From Adiantum capillus-veneris (Eukaryota; Streptophyta; Polypodiopsida; Polypodiales; Pteridaceae), in the NCBI GenBank assembly GCA_014529385.2, contig CM043960.1, positions 25,026,896 through 25,090,895 of the forward strand: a DNA stretch of 64,000 bases. Direction: 5' to 3'. The position numbers were made by a program, and so were the translations under genes. The notes beneath the pieces were generated by a model, which was given only the letters and a program-made list of their open reading frames with translations, ran no database searches and was not told the origin of the DNA. Below are positions 44,601 through 56,200 of the stretch, piece by piece (the first letter of the stretch is position 1; each line of letters begins with the position of its first letter).

Positions 44601-47600
44601 TCTTTACCTTCGGGACGGCAATTTGCTGGTCAGGCTTATGCGGATGACTCTTTGTTTATGCCTCATAACCACTATGAGGATGTACAACAAATTATGCATA
44701 CTCTTGATGTCACGAGGACGTGGCAGTTATTAACCATGTCACAGAGATGTGGCAACTGCTAACCTTGGTTGTTGGTTTCTTTCCAATGGGGTTTATTTTA
44801 TTTGTTTTGAGACCCTCTTTTTGAAGTAGCAAACGGTCGGACATTGTATGGCCAATGTGAACGGTAGATTCACCCGCAGACGGAAAGTGGTCGGCACTGG
44901 AATTCGTATGGTAAGAGGATGTCTAGGCTCAGAGCAAGATAATATAGGTTCCCCCGTCGCACTTAGCAAGTTGGTGGATACTAGGAAGTGAACTCAATTA
45001 AGGCGTAAAGTCAAGGTGGGACTACCAACAAAAAGTATCCGACATTTGGGCCACATTGCACTTTTGGATGCGGTCCCAATGAGGATAGATGGTCAGAAGA
45101 CCAGTGGCAGCCCAACGGAAGCATCTCCTAAAATTTAGGGAACTGCTATTTTGGGCCGTGAAATGTGTTCGCGTCATTACCTCCGGTATGACTAGGGGAA
45201 CATTTTATAACTCTGCCGCGAAGTCAACTGGGCAACCGGTCAGGATATTTTTAAGCGGCAAACCCGAAACGGGAAAATGCTTGAAAATACGCCAAGTGTC
45301 ACATTTTCGTGAACTTTCCTCTTGCAGAAAAATGGGCGCTGATTTTTATGCTGGGAGAGGCCTCATTTGCAACCTGTCACAGGTTAAGAGCTATGGAGTG
45401 CTTCCTTTCCCTCTCATGTACAGTGTGGTGCTAGGAGTGATGCCCTGCACACTACACACTGCTCTCTCTCTCCCCTACGTGCAGTTATGTGATGCCCCAC
45501 AAGAGGGCTCCTCATTTGATTGATGTACAGTTGTGTGGGTTCATGCTTTTGTGCTGAGGCAAGAGCCTCCTTGAGCAGGAACAGGGGTAGCTAGCTGCTG
45601 CTCCAAAGCAGGCACTGGTGAGGGTCATAACCTCACCATACAGGTGCAAAATCAGCGCTGTGTATGCGCTGTATATTTACTGTTTTTCAGCCATACGGAC
45701 GCCAGGACCATTGGGAATCGTGCCCCACTGGCAAAGGACAGTTAGGGGACTGTTTGGGGTTGAAAACAGGGCAAAACCCAGTAAATACAGCGTGCTGAAT
45801 TTACTGTTTTTGGACAGGAATCAGAGGGTATACGACAGTGCAAGCGAGTTCCAGCAGGGGAATTGGTTTCGCGCAAGTTTTGGGGCTGTTATGCTGCCGA
45901 AATTTGGCCAAATCAAATGGTATCTAGGTGGATACACGTGAAGGATTCCCAAGACCTTACCTTGTAATTTACCCTCCTAAAGGATAAAGAAATACCGAAA
46001 GGGGCGCCAATTTTGGGGCCTACAAGTTGTCGGCGTCTGCTCGGAGCATTCTAGCTGCCGAGCCATGTGTGTATTCAAGTGTTAACTCCTGTCGCAGGTT
46101 CTCTTTGCAAAGTGCTCTGTGTGTGTGTGTATAAAGTAAAGAATTTCGGGTGAAAGCCAACGCCTACCGCCCTACGGGCCGGTTCCATGGTTCCATTGCC
46201 GGGATATTAATCACTTTTTCCTCAAAGAGTGAGCCTGGATTGTTCAGGGTAAAGACACACAGTGCAAGAACACGGGGATTACACTATGGCCGACAAGGGG
46301 AAGGGAATTATCGAAGAGGGTTCCTCTTCAAAGGACAGGCAGGAGATTCCTATGGTTTTTGAGATTGGCGAGAGCTCACGGCCACGTCAGTCTGTACCTC
46401 CTGTCAACGTGAATGTCCCTCCAGTAGTACAGGGCTTTATGACAGGGCAACTTGAGGATGATGCGTTTAAGACTCGGTTAGTTGCCGCGGTGAATGTCTT
46501 TTCGGAGCTGGTGCAGAATCCGAGGTTTATGGAATTCTTGCAAGCGCCACCAGTGCAACAGCAAAATAGGCAACCTACGCCACGTACGGAGCTTGTTGAA
46601 GCTCAAGCCCAGGTACTTCATGAGGCGCAGGAGGAAAGGGAACACTCGCATGTTGCAGAGTCGGGGGCTCCAAAGCAGGTTCCTCCCGTGCTTGAACAGG
46701 TGGCTAGAACGCCTATTCCACAGGTTATGCCAGTTCAGCCCGCCACCTTTCAGAGCCAGCATGCTGTCTTGAATGGACAGGGAGCTGGATACCAGGCTAT
46801 GCACTCAGTTTTTCCACCACCCACGGTACATCCTGGGTATTTCGGGGGTGGATCAGTGTTCCAAAGTATGGCTGGTTATGCGTCTGGAAGTCAGCCGTAC
46901 ATGCCAGGAACAGTGTTCGGGGGTATGCAAGGCATCATGCCAAACCCCATGTATGGTACTATCGGCATGCAGCAAGGTTACCACGGCAACCAGGGCCAGT
47001 TTGGGGTGCCACAGGGTCATTTTGGCATGGCTGGTTTTTCTGGACAGCAGCCAGATATTGCACCTCTGACGCAAAATGTGAATGTCCAAGGCGTGCCGAT
47101 CATGCCTAGTACAGTGCCCATGTTGCAGACCATCCCGTATGACAACTTGGGGGCACTAGAGAAGCCGAAGGCTTACAAAGAAGGTGGTGCAGCGGTAAAG
47201 TTCAGTACCTTCAGTGGTTTCGAGGATAAGACAAAGGCACTCACTTTCCTCCAGCAGCTTGATACAGCTTATGCGGGAGGGAATTTTACAGAGGCCTCGA
47301 AGGTTAGGAAAGCTGCCACTTTCTTAAAGGACAATGCGCTTACATGGTGGACGACATTGTTAATGCAAGGACAAGCACCCGCCACTTGGGTTTACTTCAA
47401 GCAAATGTTTGCATCTGCTTGGCTATCAAATGAATTTGAAGCCGATGTCCTGACAGATTAGCACCAGCTTACGGCAGCTTCGTGCAAGAGCTTGCTGGAG
47501 TACAATAGGAGGTTTTGTAAAGCATTACTCTCAGTGACCTCCTACAGATTTGTGCCATTGACAGAGCAGATAGAGAAGTACTGTTGTGGGCTGCCTAAAG

Positions 47601-50600
47601 GGCTTCGAGACTACTGTACCAAGAACAGAGTGGCTACCCTCACCCAGCTCATGGAAGTTGCTAATACTGGTCTTACCTTGTTGAAAGGAGAGGACAGTGG
47701 GTTTCTGAGCAACGAGAAAGGAGGGCAGCAAAAGAAAAATTCAGCGAAGAAGCCCTTTGTGAAAACGGCTCCTGATGCGTCACAGGGGTCAGAACAGGCA
47801 ACCAAGGACAAGGATTCAGCTGGGACTTCTGGAGCGCAGGCAAAGAAACAGAAAAGGAAGCCTTTTGTGCGCAAGTCGCTCGAGGAAAAGAAGGTCCTAA
47901 TGGCTGAGAACAAATGCTTTATATGCGAGCAGCCTGGTCATATTTCTATCAATTGTCCACAAAGGAAAAGGCCAACTGACTCAGAGGATAAAGAAGATCA
48001 AAAAGGCAAGAAGCCAAAACCCACGGCAGGTTTAGTGCCAGACATGGTGGGTGACAGGCCCAGCACAGATGCCAGTGAGTTATGCAGGGCATGGGGTAAA
48101 GTTAGGGATCAGACGGCACTCATCTTCTTTGATCCAGGTGCCAAAGCCAACTTTATCTCACCAGAGTTAGCTATGAAGCTGGGCATCAGAGCTGAAGAGA
48201 TGGGGTACACCGCAGAGGTAGGGTTGGCATGTCCTGGCCACTCAAAGTGTGTTACTCCCATCATTGGAAAACTGCGTCTGCATATTCAGTCGTATGTGGA
48301 CACTGAAGAGTTTTACATCATGCCGCTAGAAGGTTGTGACGCCTTGTTGGGGATCCCGTGGATGTTCCGAGTGCATGGAGTCTTGGATGCCTACAACAAA
48401 AAGATCATTGTACAGCATAGGGGCAAAACTCACATCTTGGATGTAAAGCTTAAAGGAGAGTCAGTCCCTATTGTATCTACTTCTGCTATCACTTCTGTAA
48501 TAAAGAATCATCTTTTTGTGTACTTGATTTTTGCACGTAATGTCTCAGATAGTGATCAATCAAATTTATCTGTGTTAGATAAAGAAAGGTCAGCATTTTT
48601 GCAAAAGTTTAGTGACTGTTTTTCTGATTCATTACCGTCGCAATTGCCGCCAGAGAGACCTGAGGACCATCGGATAGATTTGGTGCCAGGGTGTAGCCCA
48701 CCAAATAGACCTCCCTACAGGGTTAGTGCGGCGCAGCAGAAAGAGATTATGGGCCAAGTTGAGGAGTTATTAGAGAAGGGGCTGATTCAGCCTAGTTCTT
48801 CACCCTTTTGCTCCCCAGTGCTCCTAGTGCAGAAGAAGGATGGCTCATGGCGCATGTGTATTGATTACCGTGCGTTGAATAAGAATACCATCAAGAATAG
48901 GTTTCCTATTCCTCGCATTGATGATATTCTCGATCGTTTAGAGGGTGCTGCAATTTTCAGCAGGATAGACCTTAAGAGTGGGTACCATCAAATTCGTATA
49001 AGCCCAGAGGATGTGCACAAGACTGCGTTTAGAACGACATTTGGTCTTTATGAGTTTCTAGTGATGCCGTTTGGGCTAACAAATGCTCCTGCCACGTTCA
49101 ACAGAATGATGGACCGGATTTTCCGCTCGCATCAACAGTTTGTTGGAACATTCTTCGATGACATGATTGTGTATTCAAAGAATGAAGAGGAGCATAGGCG
49201 TCACTTGACCATTGTGTTCGAAGAGCTGCGCAGTCACAGGTTACTTGTCAATCCTAAGAAAAGTGAATTCTTCCTCGAAGACATCCACTTTCTGGGCCAC
49301 ATAGTCTCAAAGGATGGTGTTAGAATGGATCCCGCAAAGGTCGAAGCTATCAAGACATGGCCAGACTTGAAGACTGTGCACGATGTCAGAAGCTTCTTGG
49401 GATTGTGTTCCTACTATAGAAGGTTTATCAGAAATTTTGCAGAGATAGCATCGCCTCTTCACGCATTGCAAAAGAAAGAGGTCACTTTCAGATGGACCCA
49501 AAAAGAGATTTCAGCTTTTAGTCTCTTAAAGGAAAAGTTGACTTCAGATGTAGTTATTGTTTTGCCAGATCTCAGGAAGTCATTTGTGATCCAGTGTGAC
49601 GCATGTGGCAGTAGCATCGGAGCAATGCTAATGCAAGATGGACGGGTAGTAGCCTACGAGGACGTGGCAGTTATTAACCATGTCACAGAGATGTGGCAAC
49701 TGCTAACCTTGGTTGTTGGTTTCTTTCCAATGGGGTTTATTTTATTTGTTTTGAGACCCTCCTTTTGAAGTAGCAAACGGTCGGACATTGTATGGCCAAT
49801 GTGAACGGTAGATTCACCCGCAGACGGGAAGTGGTCGGCACTGGAATTCGTATGGTAAGAGGATGTCTAGGCTCAGAGCAAGATCATATAGGTTCCCCCG
49901 TCGCATTTAGCAAGTTGGTGGATACTAGGAAGTGAACTCAATTAAGGCGTAAAGTCAAGGTGGGACTACCAACAAAAAGTATCCGACATTTGGGCCACAT
50001 TGCACTTTTGGATGCGGTCCCAATGAGGATAGATGGTCAGAAGACCAGTGGTAGCCCAACGGAAGCATCTCCTAAAATTTAGGGAACTGCTATTTTGGGC
50101 CGTGAAATGTGTTCGCGTCATTACCTCCGGTATGACTAGGGGAACATTTTATAACTCTGCCGCGAAGTCAACTGGGCAACCGGTCAGGATATTTTTAAGC
50201 GGCAAACCCGAAACGGGAAAATGCTTGAAAATACGCCAAGTGTCACATTTTCGTGAACTTTCCTCTTGCAGAAAAATGGGCGCTGATTTTTATGCTGGGA
50301 GAGGCCTCATTTGCAACCTGTCACAGGTTAAGAGCTATGGAGTGCTTCCTTTCCCTCTCATATACAGTGTGGTGCTAGGAGTGATGCCATGCACACTACA
50401 CACTGCTCTCTCTCTCCCCTACGTGCAGTTATGTGATGCCCCACAAGAGGGCTCCTCATTTGATTGATGTACAGTTGTGTGGGTTCATGCTTTTGTGCTG
50501 AGGCAAGAGCCTCCTTGAGCAGGAACAGGGGTAGCTAGCTGCTGCTCCAAAGCAGGCACTGGTGAGGGTCATAACCTCACCATACAGGTGCAAAATCAGC

Positions 50601-53122
50601 GCTGTGTATGCGCTGTATATTTACTGTTTTTCAGCCATACGGACGCCAGGACCATTGGGAATCGTGCCCCACTGGCAGAGGACAGTTAGGGGACTGTTTG
50701 GGGCTGAAAACAGGGCAAAAACCAGTAAATACAGCGTGCTGAATTTACTGTTTTTGGACAGGAATCAGAGGGTATACGACAGTGCAAGCGAGTTCCAGCA
50801 GGGGAATTGGTTTCGCGCAAGTTTTGGGGCTGTTATGCTGCCGAAATTTGGCCAAATCAAATGGTATGTAGGTGGATACACGTGAAGGATTCCCAGGACC
50901 TTACCTTGTAATTTACCCTCCTAAAGGATAAAGAAATACCGAAAGGGGCGCCAATTTTGGGGCCTACAAGTTGTCGGCATCTGCTCGGAGCATTCTAGCT
51001 GCCGAGCCGTGTGTGTATTCAAGTGTTAACTCCCGTCGCAGGTTCTCTTTGCAAAGTGCTCTGTGTGTGTGTATAAAGTAAAGAATTTCGGGTGAAAGCC
51101 AACGCCTACCACCCTACGGGCCGGTTTCACTTGACTTGTTTGGATTGGCGGCGGGTCTCAAAGTTAACTTTAGTAAATCCAAGCTATTGCCTCTGAAGGA
51201 GTGTGACTGGCATCGGATATTATGGCCTGGGGAGATTGTTCCTCCACATGTTTTGATTCGTCATTTGGATTATCCGTTGGGTTGGAATCTATCGGCTATG
51301 CAAAAACTAGATTGGGTGCTCCAACGTCTACATTCCAAGTCAAATTATTGGAAAGTGTCCACGTGGCCACTTCATGTACGTCTCAGGATTGTCCAATGCA
51401 TGCTTGTGGCTTATGTGCAGTTTTACTTGCCTTTGTTATCCTGGCCTTGGTTGCGCTTGCAGTCCCTCATGTCCAATATTTTAGAGCATTTTTGGCGGAC
51501 CTCATCTACCAAGAAGGGTCTTCAGCTTCTCTCTATGGACAAGCTATGTTCTCCCAAGCGGCTTGGAGGGTTAAATATTTTGGACTTGCAACGTCATCTT
51601 TTGGCCCAGAAAGCTATGATGTTGCCTGTCTTGGTGGAGCAACAGCAACCCTGGACTCTCATGGTCACACATTTGTGTACGCACATTGTCACCCCAGCTT
51701 TTGGTCATTGGCAACCGACTTATTGGGATGTTGTTTTTGTGAAGCTTGAAGGACACATTCCTGGATGTCCCTTTACTTCTTCTCTCATTGTTGATTGGAA
51801 AGTTGTCACTTCGCATTTGGCTTGGAATGGTCGACCATCAGCTGCAAGTAATTCTCTTCGTTTGGAGAGTCTGCAGTGGAGCAGGGCCTTCGCTTTCACT
51901 TTGGTTCAGCGATCTCCTCACCAAGCATATTTTTTTGCCCAAAAAGGAATCTGTCAAGTGCATCAGGTGTTGGATGGCTCGGGTTATGTTATTTCGTTCG
52001 CTGATGCAGTGTCCCGCTTTTGGTTGGGTCCTCACTATTCTTCTCTTTGGCGGAGAATTATAAGGATGCTTGCTGATTACTCACCCATTCCTCCTTTGGT
52101 GTGGACTCTCACTTCTCTTCTCTGATTAGAATCTGGCTACGACTAGATTGGACTGCATCTCAGCTGGCAATGTATATGCCATCCTTCAGTCTGATATATA
52201 GATTGTGCATCATGGTAATCGGTTGTGGTTGCTCTCCGAGTCATCCTTGTGGTGGCAACACACAATGTCTCGTATTTGGCAGAGTCATCTACCTTTGAAG
52301 GAACAGGTTTTCTTGTGCAATGCTTGGTGGGAGCTCTACTTGTTGGCAGTGTGTTGCATACTCGGCATATTGCACCTCCCCACTGCCCCAGATGCCTTGA
52401 AGCTGAGGAGACCGTGCCACACTTGCTATGGCGTTGTCGCCACTCCCGAGCCTTCATTCGGCAAGTGTCGATTGCTCTTCGATTGCGTTTTCCTTCCGGC
52501 TCTTTTCATAGACGCTTTTGGCTTTTTGGAGTGCTTCGGCCATCGCATTCTCAGTTTGCCGTGTTCTTCACTTGGGTCAGATTTTGGACCCTGTGGACTA
52601 TCTGGCACCATCGGAACTCCTTAATGTTCCACGGCACCTATGTTGACCCCTTACACTATTTCAAATCATCTCTTGGTGAAGCACTACATCTTGCTCATGA
52701 TGTTGGAGACATCACTCTTGATGCCTACAGGATTTACTTTTGACTGGTTCTAGCTTTCGGAGCCTTATAGTGCTCAAATTTTTGTATCCCTTTCTTTTCG
52801 TGGGTTTTCCTCGTTTTGAGGTTTCCCACTTGTAAAGTAATCAAAGCAGATTTACAAAAAAAAGTGTGTGTGCACACGCGCACAAGCGCTGACTTACGAG
52901 GTAGCCTATTGGACCTGAAAGCGCGAGCAGTAGGAGCGCGAACGTACACGGAGCAGGTGCACATGTGAGTAGGGATTTGGTACGAATTTGTGGATAGGGC
53001 TTTTTTCGAACAGAGCGAGAGAATTGAAACAACCTATGTAAGCAAATTGTGGATCCGGTACGCACAATGGGGTCTATGAACATGTATGCATAATGTGGAG
53101 ACAACCCTTGTATGCATAGTGT

Positions 53123-53213
<91 letters not shown>

Positions 53214-56200
53214 GGCTCAGTTGTTATTGAAGTGCTAAAAGTCTGGTCAGTCTGTTCTTTTCTACGTCTTGGAACATTGTTACATACTATCATGTGGGGA
53301 TGGGCATGGGTTGCTTGAAATGTGAAAAGGAAGGATACATATCTGATAGTAACGATGAGATTTAGTAGATCAAGACATTCGTAAAAAGATTAGTGTGGTA
53401 TGGATATGATTGCTAAATATGTTACAATGATCATGATTTGTATCTGAGGCCCTCGACAAAAATGTGATTGATCAGTGACTAATCTCTTTACTGACCGATG
53501 TCTTTGTAGGGATTTGTGGAGTCTAGTGCATGGGTACATAGAGTAAGTGTATATTGAAGAAAGCTTCTGTCTTTCGGCTTTTTAATCGAGGGCGATTACA
53601 ATTTTATTTTTTTTTCAAGCAAGCATATGTCACAAGTTGGTGACATGGCACAATTGGACAAAGGTCGAGAGGACAAGGGATTAGAGGTGAAAAACTCTAA
53701 CCCAAAAGAACTGCACAAATTGTGACCAAGGGGCCTAAAAAGCGGGTTAGGATTTTAAAAACCTAACCCACCAAACTTAAAGAACTTGTGAAGCATCGGG
53801 CAAGGGGCCTAAAACCCTAAAAAGTTAAAGCTGAGGTAGATTTCCGTAAATAGCGCTGGCTGCCACATGGCACTGTCATATGGATTTCCGGGTTTTTTGC
53901 TGGCTAGGCTGATTACGCATGCTTAATGATGCAGATGCTTTTAGACACAAGCTTTTAGAGCAAGTGCTTTTGGGCCACCAATTTGTAAGAATAGCATCCT
54001 CGATCTGTGACATACAAGTAGCAATTCCCCAACAATAAAATCTGCTTACTTCAGGTGGATTGTGCCAAAACTGCCCCAGCCCAAGACACTGGAGTCGTTT
54101 TAAGAACCTGTCTAAAATTCAACAAATGGCAATACAAAGTACTTAAAAGGCACAGGGAGAAGCAAACGAGACTCAGAAACCAAGTCTCCATTAAGATGGG
54201 GCACGCAACAGAGAGCGAGCACGATGCTCCAACCCAAGGTCATAAGACAGCCAAAAGAGAAAAGACAGAGTTGTTCACATGAAACTTGCCCCCCACTCAA
54301 AATTAAAGTGAAATAGGCTTCGATGGTTGTGAATACTTGTTCAAGAGACTAAATACTACAAAAGAATTTTTTTAAACATATGAACCATGCCACTTACAGC
54401 ATTAGTCACACCCCGAGAGAGCTTGTAAAGATGTGCATGAGAGGCTGTTGCATCACAAACAATCCCATTTGTATTGAGACCTGGCAATATTCTGAACACA
54501 TTGATGTTATGTCCATGAATAGACGCAGTAACTAGAAGAGTTCCAGTATGATCAAAGCAAAGTGCTGAGAGTGGGCTATCATGAGCTCGAAACTGTGCCA
54601 CCAGAACTCTACTCACAAAATCACGCACATGCACCTGGAAAAAGAACAGTTGTCAGAAGAAAAACGAAGTCGACTGAGCAGTGCAAGCAAAGAGAATCTT
54701 TTCCTCAAACTCACAGTTCCTGCATGCTCTGCGTGAAGATTGCAGTTGTTTCTTTGGAGTGGACTCCCAGGCTCAGGGGAGCCGAGGCCATCAGTACAAT
54801 ACTTTGAGAATGCTTTGTAGCCTAGATCACCTAAAGTGACAATCCCGGCTGCAAACTGCTTGCCTGATTCTTTTGCATAATACGCAACCAAACTACCATT
54901 TGCAGGCGATGTAGATGGGCTCACTCCAGGAGATGGGCTGAGATGTTGAGGTGAAACCCTCCCAGTGTTCGAGAGAAGTGGTTGATTCGGTGCATAGGCC
55001 AACCATCGGGAACCAACAGCCATTGGCCCATAACCTAAGCTCAAGCCATTTGGTCCAGGTGGTGGTGAGGGATATGTGATGACACTAAAAGTGTTCTCAA
55101 GTGTTGCAGCATCAAAACAGTAGATCTGCAGTAAGAAGTAACTGTTAAGAGAGCATACTAAAGTAACATTTAAGCAATCCTCAGAATCAAACATTCGACA
55201 ACGAATAACAGGTGCATTTACGAAAAGCTATACATCTACGGTCAGTACAATATCGATGGCACAAGCAACATACTTGTGCAGCAGTAGCAACTGCAACTAT
55301 TCGTATGCTGCAACGGACAGAATGAATAGCGGAGCGGAACTTTAATGTATGTACATAAGTATAACTCCGGAAAGAGTAGAACTTGACGAGGGTAGGAACA
55401 AAGTGATTCTCTCCAAAAGCAGGCGGGCTCCCTACAACCCCATTGTAACCATTTGCAGGTCTACTAGGAATACCATTACTTCGGCAAACTGTTGCATCAC
55501 TAGTTACAACCAATAACAATGGCCGAGCAGCATCCATAGCAGTATCGCATGCATCTGAAATGGGCTGTGGCTGAGCCCGCAACAGTGCAACGGGGCCATC
55601 ACGCTTAGAAACAAGCTCCCACACATCATTTGCATCTTCCACATTCCAAACTTGAAACCCGTTCACATAAGTAAGCAATAGCACCCTTTGAGAACGGTCT
55701 GGTCCAAACTCTAACATGTCAAAGCCGGCCCACTGCACCTGCAGATTGCATGAAAAGAGTAAAAAGAGACGCTGCAAAGATCCATGGAAAATAACCTAGA
55801 CAACAAGAAAGTATATGATAATAATTTGTCTCAACACATGTGAATGAGCATACACCAACACTCTGAATAAGGTTTTGACATTGAACTCACAAGAAAAAAC
55901 TGTTCACACACAGACATGAGGTCTGTGTTACACGAGAGACTTGAGTTATATGCGGATATTGTTTAAACAAGCGTGTCAATGTCATTGTGCCTGCCTTACA
56001 AATTAAAGAATTGGGTGTTCAACCTCTATACAGTTTGAAATTTAAGTGTGCCTCTGTAAGCAGGATATTTACATTAAAAATAAGTGGTGACGCAACTGAG
56101 CTCTGCATCACACTCCCTTTCAATTTATGTTCATAGACTGAATTCCAGTGACAAGTTAATGCCTATTTGAACTCATAAAATGTAATTGTGCACGGCTTAT

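Larger units (their letters stand above)
44708..51129 (+). mobile_element. Chromovirus-family element B, internally deleted, with target duplication
   Basis: Bounded by TGTCACGAGG at the left and CCGGTTTCA at the right, with CTTGA on both sides (44703-44707 and 51130-51134). The 5' LTR is 44708-46187 and the 3' LTR 49656-51129; by eye they differ at roughly 18 positions in about 1,475 bp. The body holds gag, protease, RT and the beginning of RNase H. Integrase and chromodomain are gone. It was inserted into the second LINE. Confidence 0.92.
34749..54397 (-). other. Intron 4 of the ATG18/BCAS3-like gene, 19,649 bp
   Basis: Begins GTAAGT after codon Ala and ends CCAG before ATT. Protein phase and family alignment run straight across (SRGVTNA then IIQDIAFSE). 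Nearly the whole length is retroelement sequence inserted in the opposite (plus) orientation. From low to high coordinate: LINE copy 1, SINE trimer, LINE copy 2, chromovirus A, and a second LINE split by chromovirus B. Confidence 0.9.

Noticed and set aside
45089-45941. Open frames of 144 and 107 codons, repeated at 50033-50885
   Set aside because: They lie inside the two LTRs of element B. The repetition comes from LTR identity, and no protein family is recognised.
44703-51134. Element B as a host gene exon cluster
   Set aside because: LTRs, primer-binding site, target duplication and RT domain make it a retrotransposon.
53112-53318. Ser-Leu and Arg-Glu repeat proteins
   Set aside because: Translations of the (TC)n microsatellite in both strands; not coding. 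The same holds for frames at 1386-1601, 29140-29322 and 57585-57876.
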